DNA of 64,000 nucleotides from positions 96,954 through 160,953 of the forward strand of contig JAJZED010000006.1 in the NCBI GenBank assembly GCA_021805775.1. Reading direction: 5' to 3'. This stretch comes from a bacterium (GTDB lineage Bacteria; Vulcanimicrobiota; Vulcanimicrobiia; Vulcanimicrobiales; Vulcanimicrobiaceae). Shown one piece after another: positions 17,612-25,362 of this stretch (the stretch's first letter is position 1; each line of letters begins with the position of its first letter). The notes under the pieces were generated by a model that saw only the letters and a list, made by a program, of their open reading frames with translations, was not told the origin of the DNA and did no database searches. The translations under genes were made by a program, and so were the position numbers.

Positions 17612-19639
17612 ATGATCGGTCGCGATTCGATGACGTTTCGCATCATACTCCCGACGGTGATCTCTTTTGTCGTTGGGATTCTTCTCGCCACGGTCGGCCT
17701 GACGTTTTCGGCACAACGCGTGGAGTACGGTTTTCTCTCCCGGCAGGGCGAGGCGGCCGAAAAAGCTTTGCTCGCGCTCGCTACCAATAGCGGCACGGCA
17801 ACGCTCTCCGGCGGGCAACTCGCCTTTCCCGGGTTTCCGGGTTGGAGTAACGGAGGAAACGAGGCGCTCATCCAGCAGGCGCACTCGCTCTCCGGTGCGG
17901 ATGTATCGATATTTGCCCAGCAAAAAGCCGGCGATTGGATTCTCGATGCGTCGTCGATGAAAAAGGACGGTTCGTTTATCGTCACGGCGAGCATCCCGCC
18001 AAAGGTTGAAAAAGCGGTCATCGCCGGAAAGACCTATCAGGGAAATTCGTGGGTCGCGGGAACCCCGAGCTTCGTTGCTGCCGCGCCCGTTTACGACGCG
18101 AACGGTGCGGTGATCGGCGCCTTTGTCGTCGGTTATCCGCTCGCGGTCGTCAACCGTATTATTTTACTGGTGGTCGGCGGCGTCGTCGGGGCGATGTTCC
18201 TCATTTTCGTGGCGACGTTTTTCGTCTTTGCACTTAATATTCGGCGCCTTCGCGCCTCTGCGGCGATGCTTCGCAGGGCTGCGGCGACGCTTTCGCGCGG
18301 CGAGCTCGAACTTGGCGATCTACGTGCGATCGACGGCGAGTTGCGCCCGGTCGCCAATGCATTCGAGGAGATGATCGATTACCAGCGCTCCATCGTCACT
18401 GCTTCGGAGGCAATGGCTCGGGGCGAGATCGAGGCGAGTATCGCGCCGCAAAGCGAGCGCGACCGCCTCGGCACCTCGCTCGATTCGATGATGGGCAGCA
18501 TTCGCGCAATTTTGGAAGGAGTGAAGGCCGCCGTCCACACGTTGGCTCCCTCGGCGAGCCTGCTTCAGGAGAATGTCGGGCTCGTGCGCGAGCAAGCGAC
18601 GGAATCGGTCGCCGCGGTGGGCGCGCTCGTTAGGGCGCTGCGGAATCGGGCCACCGAGGCAGCGGGTTCGCGAGCGATCGTCGGCGAGTTTGCCTCCGGG
18701 GTTGAAGGTATCGCGAGGGGCGCGGCCGACCAGGCGCTGCAAGTGCGAGCGGCGAGCGGTGAGATCGAGATGCTCGGTCGGCAGGCGCGCGTCGTGGTCG
18801 AACGGGCGACGCTCCTACTGCACTCCGCGCGCGAGAGTGCTCGCGCCGCCGAACACGGCGTCGGCGTGGTCGGTGCAACGCTCGGCATGCTCGCCGAGAC
18901 GGACACGTCGACGCGCGACGCCGCCGCGGAGATGGGAGCGCTCTCGAACCTTTCGTCGCAGATCGGAACGATTCTCGAAAGCGTGGAGTCGATCGCCGAG
19001 CAGACGAACCTCCTCGCGCTCAATGCGGCGATCGAGGCCGCACGCGCCGGCGACCAAGGGCGCGGTTTTGCCGTGGTTGCATCGGAGATTCGGAAGCTCG
19101 CCGAGCGAAGTGCAGACGAAAATCGACGGATCGGTGCGCTGATCACCGAGGTACGCGACCGAGTGAGCGCGGCCGGCTCCGCGGTAGCGGGAGCGCAGGT
19201 TCGTGTGGTGGAGGCATCCTCGCAGTCGGAAGCGATCTCGCGAGCCCTACAATCGATCGCCGAGAACGTGCGTCTCTCGACGATGGGTAGCGAGAGCATC
19301 GAGCGCTCGTCATTGGAGATGTTGGATTCGGCGACTCGTTCGGAGAGCGCCATGCAAGCGATCTCGGCCGTGGTCGAACAGAACGGTGCTTCAACCGAAC
19401 AGATGGCGGAGCAAGCACGCGAGCTTTCGACCACGATTGCGGAGTTCGCCGATCGCTCGCGCGAAGATGCCGCGACTGCCGACGAAGTGGTCGCCTCCTC
19501 GTCCGCACTCGAAGCACAGTTCTCCGATCTGCTCGCGCTCGCGGCCGACTTAGATCGAACGGCCGAAGGCCTGCGCAGCATTATGGACGCCTTCGTCTCC
19601 GGGAAACGCGCTTTCGCGCGGCAGGCCGCGTTGAATTAA
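17612..19639 (+). CDS. Methyl-accepting chemotaxis protein
   Basis: A 675-residue transducer. First membrane helix at residues about 10-30, a periplasmic sensor of about 140 residues resembling a single Cache ([20 protein letters not shown], then [18 protein letters not shown]), second helix at about 180-208, HAMP, then a long coiled-coil signalling domain whose hairpin tip [19 protein letters not shown] is unmistakable. No CheB/CheR pentapeptide tail is seen. No che or flagellar gene is in the window. ATG 17612 is used; ATG 17627 is a possible internal start. No convincing terminator follows. Confidence 0.93.
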   Translation: MIGRDSMTFRIILPTVISFVVGILLATVGLTFSAQRVEYGFLSRQGEAAEKALLALATNSGTATLSGGQLAFPGFPGWSNGGNEALIQQAHSLSGADVSIFAQQKAGDWILDASSMKKDGSFIVTASIPPKVEKAVIAGKTYQGNSWVAGTPSFVAAAPVYDANGAVIGAFVVGYPLAVVNRIILLVVGGVVGAMFLIFVATFFVFALNIRRLRASAAMLRRAAATLSRGELELGDLRAIDGELRPVANAFEEMIDYQRSIVTASEAMARGEIEASIAPQSERDRLGTSLDSMMGSIRAILEGVKAAVHTLAPSASLLQENVGLVREQATESVAAVGALVRALRNRATEAAGSRAIVGEFASGVEGIARGAADQALQVRAASGEIEMLGRQARVVVERATLLLHSARESARAAEHGVGVVGATLGMLAETDTSTRDAAAEMGALSNLSSQIGTILESVESIAEQTNLLALNAAIEAARAGDQGRGFAVVASEIRKLAERSADENRRIGALITEVRDRVSAAGSAVAGAQVRVVEASSQSEAISRALQSIAENVRLSTMGSESIERSSLEMLDSATRSESAMQAISAVVEQNGASTEQMAEQARELSTTIAEFADRSREDAATADEVVASSSALEAQFSDLLALAADLDRTAEGLRSIMDAFVSGKRAFARQAALN

Positions 19640-19698
19640 ACGAGGGCGGGTGTTTTACGGCGACGATGCTCGCCTTACGAAGAGCCGACGATCGGCAA

Positions 19699-19738
19699 TA
19701 GAAAACGGGCCCGACGTTCTTTCGAATGTCGGGCCCGT
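19699..19738 (-). terminator. Rho-independent terminator of tRNA-fMet
   Basis: ACGGGCCCGAC at 19705-19715 and GTCGGGCCCGT at 19728-19738 form an 11-bp stem; on the minus strand it is followed by TTTTCTATT. It starts 4 bases past the tRNA 3' end. Confidence 0.85.
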
Positions 19739-19741
19739 ACG

Positions 19742-19818
<77 letters not shown>

Positions 19819-19832
19819 CCGGAACTCCATGG

Positions 19833-19841
19833 ATTCTAGCA
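19833..19841 (-). promoter_or_regulatory. Extended -10 promoter for tRNA-fMet
   Basis: On the minus strand this reads TGCTAGAAT, an extended -10 (TGn-TAGAAT) with its last base 15 bases before the tRNA 5' end. No good -35 is seen at 17 bases. It lies inside a possible upstream extension of the adenosine deaminase gene, which argues for the later start of that gene. Confidence 0.55.
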
Positions 19842-19867
19842 CAACGCGGCGAACCCTGGTGCGACCG

Positions 19868-20923
19868 ATGTTGGAGTTCGAACCACAAGAATCGCTCGAA
19901 GCGCGCGTTGCGGCGCTCCCGAAGATCCACTTACACTGCCACCTCGAGGGAACGCTGCGCGAGAGCACCTTCCTCGAACTTACCGCACGCGATGGCCTGC
20001 CGACGCGCTACCGCCCCGGTGCCCCCGCGGATGTTCTCGATCGCTCGCCGCGCGAGCCGGGGCAGGTCTACGCCTTCGCCGACTTCCCCGAGTTCCTGCT
20101 GCTCTTTGCCGCCGTCTCGCGCGCGCTCTCGCGCCCCGAGGACTACGCGCGCCTCGCCGAGGAGTTCGCGACCGATGCGCTGCGGCGAGGTGTCGTCTAC
20201 GGCGAGCTCTTTCTCTCGCCTTCGGTCTGGCGCTTCTTTCACCCCGAGCTCGACCTCCGAAGCTGCATGGAAGCGATCTACGAGGTCTTCGCTCGCGTCG
20301 AGCGCAGCCACGGGGTCGCGTTCCGCACGATCGTCGATCTCACGCGCAACTTCGGTGCGAGTAGCGCGCTGGAGAGCGCTCGCTTTGCCGCATCGACGAC
20401 CGAACTCGGTACGATCGGTATTGGGCTCGGCGGCGACGAGTTGCGTTTCCCGCCGGAGCTCTTCGTCGATGCCTTTGCATTCGCGCGCGCCGAGGGGCTC
20501 CATACCGTCGCCCATGCCGGCGAGGCGGCCGGCGCGCAGAGCGTGCGCGCGGCGGTCGAGCACCTGCGAGCCGAGCGAATCGGGCATGGCATTCGCGCCG
20601 TCGACGACCCCGCACTCCTGACGTTGTTGCGCGAGCGGGAGATCGCGCTCGAGATCTGCCCGACCTCGAATCTCCGTACCGGGGTCGTGAGCGCGCCCGA
20701 GGCGCATCCGCTCCCCGCGCTTCTCGCGGCGGGGCTGCGCATCGTTATCGACGACGACGATCCGGCGCTCTTCGGTGCCCATATCGACGAGGAGTATCTC
20801 GCCTTTGCCCGACAGGTCGGCGAGCCGGGCCTGCGCGCTTGCATCGCTACCGCGATCGAGGCGTCGTTCGCGCCGCCCTCGCTGAAACGTTCGCTCGAAG
20901 AACGGCTGCGCTCCACGGAGTAA
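19868..20923 (+). CDS. add: Adenosine deaminase
   Basis: A 351-residue metal-dependent purine deaminase. Zinc ligands H23 and H25 in LPKIHLHCHLEG, VAHAGEAAG with the third histidine and the catalytic Glu region, ERIGHGIR, ICPTSNLRTG, and the acidic DDDDPALF near the end that supplies the last zinc ligand. It converts adenosine to inosine; adenine deaminase and aminofutalosine deaminase are close relatives, so the substrate carries some doubt. ATG 19868 is chosen because the longer frame overlaps the tRNA-fMet gene and its promoter; ATG 19829 is the alternative. Confidence 0.85.
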   Translation: MLEFEPQESLEARVAALPKIHLHCHLEGTLRESTFLELTARDGLPTRYRPGAPADVLDRSPREPGQVYAFADFPEFLLLFAAVSRALSRPEDYARLAEEFATDALRRGVVYGELFLSPSVWRFFHPELDLRSCMEAIYEVFARVERSHGVAFRTIVDLTRNFGASSALESARFAASTTELGTIGIGLGGDELRFPPELFVDAFAFARAEGLHTVAHAGEAAGAQSVRAAVEHLRAERIGHGIRAVDDPALLTLLREREIALEICPTSNLRTGVVSAPEAHPLPALLAAGLRIVIDDDDPALFGAHIDEEYLAFARQVGEPGLRACIATAIEASFAPPSLKRSLEERLRSTE

Positions 20924-20950
20924 TGCGGGCGGCGTCGAAGGCTAGCCGCT

Positions 20951-21631
20951 ATGTCAGGGCATAGTCACTTCGCTGAATCGGTCGAGGAGTATCTCGAAGC
21001 GGTCTACCGGCTTGAACGGGAGGGGGACGGTGTTAGCACCGGAGCCCTCGCTTCGTCGTTGGGGGTCGCTCCGGCCTCGGTCTCCGGAATGCTCAAGAAA
21101 CTCGCAAAAGATGGGCTGGTGGAACCGATCGCTCGCGGCACCGTCAAACTCACCCGCGATGGACTCGCCGTCGCCGTTCGCGTGATCCGCCGCCATCGGA
21201 TCGCGGAATGTTTTCTCGTCGACGTGTTGGGAATGGCGTGGGATGAGGTGCATGCCGATGCCTGCATGCTCGAACACGCAATCTCCGCCGAGGTCGAAGA
21301 GCATCTGCAACGATTACTGAAAAACCCGATGCGCTGTCCCCACGGCATGCCGATTCCTCCGAGCGACTTGAGCGATCCGATCCCGCGCGGCGAACCGCTC
21401 GCGCGCGCCGAGACCGGTGCCGATCTCGCGATCGTCGGCGTCACCGAAGAGGTTCCGGAGATTCTGCGCTATCTCGCCGAACTCGAACTCAAGCCGGGGC
21501 GTCGCTTGCGCGTTCTCGCGCGCGCGCCGCTCGGCGGCCCGCTGACGATTTCGGGTGAGAGCGGCGAACGCGCGATCTCGTTGGAACTTGCGCGGATGCT
21601 TCTCGTCGAACCGGTAGGCGCCGCAGGCTGA
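20951..21631 (+). CDS. DtxR/MntR-family metal-dependent transcriptional regulator
   Basis: A 226-residue repressor: N-terminal winged helix (SVEEYLEAVYRLE, GALASSLGVAPASVSGMLKKLAKDGLV), central metal-binding and dimerisation domain with RRHRIAECFLVDVLGM, HADACMLEHAIS and the CPHGMPIP motif, and a C-terminal FeoA/SH3-like domain from about residue 150. It should sense Fe(II) or Mn(II) and repress uptake genes. A matching operator lies before the NRAMP gene at 51972, 31 kb away. It overlaps the rhomboid gene by one base (TGATG). Confidence 0.93.
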   Translation: MSGHSHFAESVEEYLEAVYRLEREGDGVSTGALASSLGVAPASVSGMLKKLAKDGLVEPIARGTVKLTRDGLAVAVRVIRRHRIAECFLVDVLGMAWDEVHADACMLEHAISAEVEEHLQRLLKNPMRCPHGMPIPPSDLSDPIPRGEPLARAETGADLAIVGVTEEVPEILRYLAELELKPGRRLRVLARAPLGGPLTISGESGERAISLELARMLLVEPVGAAG

Positions 21632-22302
21632 TGCCGCCCCGCCCCCGCTTTACGCACGCAATCGTCGTGGTGTGCGTGCTCGTGTTTCTATGGGAGATCG
21701 CCACGATGGGTGCCGGAATCCTTACCGGCAACGTAACGATCGGGCAGATCGATAATGCCGGAGCGTTGGTCCCGGCCTTGGCGCAGCAGGGGCAATGGTG
21801 GCGCATCGTTACGAGCGCGTTTCTCCATGCATCGGTCCTCCATATCGGGTTAAACATGTATTCGCTCTGGGTGCTCGGTCGCTTTATCGAACCGATTCTC
21901 GGGACGCCGCGGACTGCGTTCGTGTACACGCTCTCGTTGATCGCATCGGGGCTCGGCGTTACTTATCTCAGTTTCGGTAATCTGCAAGACCCGACGCTCG
22001 GCGCAAGCGGTGCCATTTTCGGCATCTTCGGCGCGCTCTTCGCAATCGGCCTACGGAACGGCCCGGCGGGGCTGCAACTCGTCCGTGCAAATCTCGGCAT
22101 CCTCTTGCTTAACCTCGTTTTTACCTTTGCGTTCCCGGGAATATCGAAGCAAGCGCACGTCGCGGGCTTACTCACGGGTTTTCTTGCGACGCTGGCGATC
22201 TATCGCCCGCTGCGCCCCGTCCGCGCGCAAGTAACCGATGCGTTGACCGGTGAGGCGCTCGAATCGACGCTCGAAGAAGCCGAACCACAACCTCGCCGGT
22301 GA
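21631..22302 (+). CDS. Rhomboid-family intramembrane serine protease
   Basis: A 223-residue integral membrane protein with six hydrophobic segments. The catalytic serine is S127 in LGASGAIFG and the histidine is H176 in KQAHVAGLLTG; HIGLN near residue 71-75 supplies the usual His/Asn. The L1-loop motif W-R equivalent is QQGQWWRIVTSAFLH. It cleaves membrane proteins within the bilayer. It is coupled to both neighbours: ATG overlaps the regulator's stop and its stop overlaps the helicase GTG. Confidence 0.93.
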   Translation: MPPRPRFTHAIVVVCVLVFLWEIATMGAGILTGNVTIGQIDNAGALVPALAQQGQWWRIVTSAFLHASVLHIGLNMYSLWVLGRFIEPILGTPRTAFVYTLSLIASGLGVTYLSFGNLQDPTLGASGAIFGIFGALFAIGLRNGPAGLQLVRANLGILLLNLVFTFAFPGISKQAHVAGLLTGFLATLAIYRPLRPVRAQVTDALTGEALESTLEEAEPQPRR

Positions 22303-24200
22303 ATCGATCCCCGGGAATCGATGAGATTTTCGCCGTCGGCGGATCGCTCGCGCGCGAACTTCCCGGTTTCGAACCGCGTCCGGGGCAGCTTGAGATGGCG
22401 CGCGCCGTCGAGGCAGGCTTCGCAAACGGCTCGCATGTTTTAGTCGAGGCCGGCACCGGCGTCGGCAAATCTTTCGCCTATCTCGTCCCGGCGTTACGGA
22501 GTGGGAAGCGCGTGGTCATATCGACCTCGACGATCACGCTCCAGCAGCAACTCTTCGGCAAGGATATCCCGATGGTGGCCCGCGCTTTGGGGGTCGAGCC
22601 GCGCGTCGTGCTGTTGAAAGGTCGCTCGAACTACCTCTGCCGCGAGAAGTGGGAGCGCGCGCGCGGCGATCTCGCACTCTTCGAACGCCCCGAGATGTCG
22701 AAGCTGGGGCGCTGGGCGAACGAAACGACGACCGGAGATCGTTCCGACGTGCCGTTTCGCCTCGATTCGTTGCTCTGGGAGCGCTTCGATGCCGACGGTG
22801 ACGATTGCATCGGCGAAGCCTGCGCGCATTTCGACGATTGTTTCTACTATCGCCGCCGTCGCGACGCCGAAGCGGCCGACATTATCGTCGTCAACCACGC
22901 GATTTTCTTTATCGATGCCTTTGTTGGGGGGCTGCTGCCGGCCTACGATTATGCGATTCTCGACGAGGCGCACACCTGTGAAGATATCGCGATGAATGTT
23001 TTAACGGCATCGCTTTCACGCCGAAGCATCGAGCGTACCTTCCGCCGGTTGCGGCGCTACTTCACGCTGCCCGCTTCGTTGACGAAACCGATCGAAGAAC
23101 GCTACCGCGAGCTCAGCGAATGCGTCGCCGGTACCGGAAACGAACTGCTGCGGCTCGACGAACGCCCCGAGATCGCCGTCGAGCTCGAGCGACTGCGCGA
23201 TGCGCTCTATCACCTCGAAAATTGGATCGCCGATAACGGCGCCTCGGCGCTGACGCGCCCGCCCCGCGGCGATCTCGAGCGCGAAACGCGAATTGCCGGG
23301 GCGGTGAAGGCGCTCGCCGCGCAGGCGACAGTCGTCGACCGTTTGCTCGCCCTCGACACCGAGTCGATTCGATGGGCGCAGTCGTCGCCGCAAGGGAGCG
23401 ATCTGCACTGTACGCCGTTCGACGCCGCACCGATTTTGCGCGAGCTGTTGTTCTCGCGCACTCCTTGCCTACTCACCAGCGCGACGCTTGCGCTGGGCGG
23501 CGATTTTAGCTACGTGCGCGCTCGCCTCGGCATCGATCTTGCAGAAGAGTTGGTGGCGGATTCTCCATTCGATTATCGCGAGCAAGCACGGCTCTTCGTC
23601 GCGCCGGCCGATCTCGAACCCGACGATCCCGATTTTGTCATTCGCGCCTATGCGTTGTTGGAAGAGGCGCTGTCGTATTCGCGCGGTCGCGCGTTCGTAC
23701 TCTGCACGTCGTTTCGCCGGGCAATCGAGTTCGGCGAGCGCCTGAGCGCGAGCGGCCTGCATCCCGTGGAGATCCAGCGGCCGCGGGGCGGGATCGACCG
23801 CGACGGATTGCTCCGCTGGTTTGTCGATACGCCTGGCGCGGTGCTCGTGGGAACGCGAACCTTCTGGGAGGGCATCGATATGCCGGGCGAGCGCTTGAGT
23901 TGCGTCGTCATCGACCGCATACCGTTCGCGCAGCCCGACCACCCGGTACTCGACGCGCGCGTCCAGGCGCTTCGCGAGCGCGGTGATGATCCGTTCGCGC
24001 GGTTACAGATTCCGGCGGCAACGATGTTGCTCAAACAGGGTTTCGGTCGGCTGATTCGCACGCGCAGCGATCGCGGCGCGGTCCTCGTTCTCGACGGGCG
24101 CTTGCAGGGAAAAGGATACGGTAAGCGCATGATCGCAGCGTTGCCGCCGGCGACGCGCATCGCACACCTCGATGAATTACGGGAGTTTTTCCAAACGTGA
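22299..24200 (+). CDS. DinG/XPD-like ATP-dependent DNA helicase with Fe-S cysteines
   Basis: A 633-residue superfamily 2 helicase. Q motif region (FEPRPGQLEMARAVE), Walker A EAGTGVGKSFAY near residue 50, four iron-sulfur cysteines (YLCREK and the cluster CIGEACAHFDDC), DEAH box ILDEAHTCED, and C-terminal motifs LVGTRTFWEGIDMPG and QGFGRLIRTRSDRG. This is the DinG/YoaA group that unwinds damaged or structured DNA 5' to 3'. GTG start overlaps the rhomboid stop; the stop overlaps the nuclease GTG. Confidence 0.92.
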   Translation: MNRSPGIDEIFAVGGSLARELPGFEPRPGQLEMARAVEAGFANGSHVLVEAGTGVGKSFAYLVPALRSGKRVVISTSTITLQQQLFGKDIPMVARALGVEPRVVLLKGRSNYLCREKWERARGDLALFERPEMSKLGRWANETTTGDRSDVPFRLDSLLWERFDADGDDCIGEACAHFDDCFYYRRRRDAEAADIIVVNHAIFFIDAFVGGLLPAYDYAILDEAHTCEDIAMNVLTASLSRRSIERTFRRLRRYFTLPASLTKPIEERYRELSECVAGTGNELLRLDERPEIAVELERLRDALYHLENWIADNGASALTRPPRGDLERETRIAGAVKALAAQATVVDRLLALDTESIRWAQSSPQGSDLHCTPFDAAPILRELLFSRTPCLLTSATLALGGDFSYVRARLGIDLAEELVADSPFDYREQARLFVAPADLEPDDPDFVIRAYALLEEALSYSRGRAFVLCTSFRRAIEFGERLSASGLHPVEIQRPRGGIDRDGLLRWFVDTPGAVLVGTRTFWEGIDMPGERLSCVVIDRIPFAQPDHPVLDARVQALRERGDDPFARLQIPAATMLLKQGFGRLIRTRSDRGAVLVLDGRLQGKGYGKRMIAALPPATRIAHLDELREFFQT

Positions 24201-25228
24201 TACGACCGACGATACTCCGCCGCGGCCTCGCGCTGCTCGCGCTCGCCGTTTTTGCATTCGTGCCGCTTCGTGTCGGTGCGTGGGGAGAGAAGGGGCACGA
24301 GATCGTCAACGATCTCGCGGCGGCGAATCTTCCCGCCGAGTTGCCGGCGTTTACGCGCACGCAGGCGGCGCGCCGCGAGTTACGTTATCTCGGCCCCGAG
24401 ATGGATCGTTTGAAGGGTTCGGGGAGATCGTGGGATGCAGATCGCGACCCCGGGCATTATCTCGATATTGCCGATAATGGAAAAATTGCCGGCGTCGTCT
24501 CGCTTTCGCATCTTCCGGCGAGTATGCCGGCCTACGAAACGGCCTTGCTTGCGGCGCGGACGACGCCCTATCGCGTCGGGTTTCTTCCCTATACCATCGC
24601 CGATGGTTGGGAGCAGCTTCGGACCGATTTCGCACTTTGGCGCGTCGATCGCTACGAAGAACAACACGCAACGACGAAGGCCGCACGCGCGCGTGCCGCC
24701 GCGCATGCCCGTTTGCGCGCGACGTTAACCTTACGCGATATCGGAGTGTGGGGGCATTTTGTTGCCGACGGTTCGCAGCCGCTCCACGTCACCACCCATT
24801 TTAACGGCTGGGGGAGCGGCCCCAATCCGCAGCATTTCCCGCAGCTCCGCGGCATTCACTCGCAGTTCGAGAGCGCTTTCGTCGACCGCTACGAAAATGA
24901 CAGCTTGGTGCAGCGCGATATTCCTGCGTACGTCGCCCTCAATCCACGGCATCGAATTTCGCAAGCGAGAATCCTCGCAATGGTCGGTCGCTATCTTCGC
25001 GGTACGAATGCCGCCGTGGTGCCGCTCTATCGCATCGCCGCCGCAGGCGGTTTCGCGAGCGGCAGCGCGCAGGCGCGCGCTTTTACCGCCGCACAGCTCG
25101 CGCGCGGTGCGACGATGCTGCGGAATCTTATCGCCTATGCGTGGGAAGATAGCCTGAATGAAAAAGTCGGCTATCCGGCCGTCTCGGTTCGCGCCGTTCT
25201 CGCCGGTCGCGCGCGTATGTCGCAGTAG
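24197..25228 (+). CDS. Secreted S1/P1-type nuclease
   Basis: A 343-residue exported enzyme. The signal peptide ends at VGA and the mature chain starts WGEKGHEI, whose N-terminal Trp and His are zinc ligands in P1 nuclease. Further ligands are seen in DPGHYLDIAD, VWGHFVADGSQPLH (HxxxD...H) and THFNGWG. It would hydrolyse single-stranded nucleic acid to 5'-nucleotides outside the cytoplasm; bacterial phospholipase C shares the fold and is the alternative. GTG start overlaps the helicase stop. It precedes a TonB receptor, which suggests nutrient scavenging. Confidence 0.87.
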   Translation: MIRPTILRRGLALLALAVFAFVPLRVGAWGEKGHEIVNDLAAANLPAELPAFTRTQAARRELRYLGPEMDRLKGSGRSWDADRDPGHYLDIADNGKIAGVVSLSHLPASMPAYETALLAARTTPYRVGFLPYTIADGWEQLRTDFALWRVDRYEEQHATTKAARARAAAHARLRATLTLRDIGVWGHFVADGSQPLHVTTHFNGWGSGPNPQHFPQLRGIHSQFESAFVDRYENDSLVQRDIPAYVALNPRHRISQARILAMVGRYLRGTNAAVVPLYRIAAAGGFASGSAQARAFTAAQLARGATMLRNLIAYAWEDSLNEKVGYPAVSVRAVLAGRARMSQ

Positions 25229-25234
25229 CGTTCC

Positions 25235-25283
25235 TTAAGAGAGTCATCACGTTCGTTAAAAATTGAATCACCGGCCCTTAAGA
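25235..25283. promoter_or_regulatory. Three TTAA-type hexamers with helical spacing upstream of the TonB receptor gene
   Basis: TTAAGA at 25235, TTAAAA at 25256 and TTAAGA at 25278, i.e. 21 and 22 bases apart, two helical turns each. The hexamers resemble those before the porin gene at 11940. They may be sites for one regulator; this is inference from spacing only. Confidence 0.35.
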
Positions 25284-25294
25284 CCGACGCGATA

Positions 25295-25333
25295 GCGTGA
25301 AGCGGGGGATGCAGATCGCATCTCCCTCCACGC
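25295..25333 (+). other. Stem-loop in the leader of the TonB receptor gene
   Basis: GCGTG (25295-25299) pairs with CACGC (25329-25333) and GGGGGATGC (25304-25312) with GCATCTCCC (25318-25326) around a five-base loop, 14 pairs with one G-U and one internal loop. It ends 29 bases before the GTG start. There is no T-tract, so it is not an obvious terminator; it could affect transcript stability or translation. Confidence 0.4.
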
Positions 25334-25362
25334 CATATTGTCGTTTATAGGGGATACCGTTT

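Noticed and set aside
18565..19581. 338-codon minus-strand frame opposite the chemotaxis receptor
   Set aside because: Ser/Ala/Arg-rich antisense product of a coiled-coil gene; no recognisable domain.
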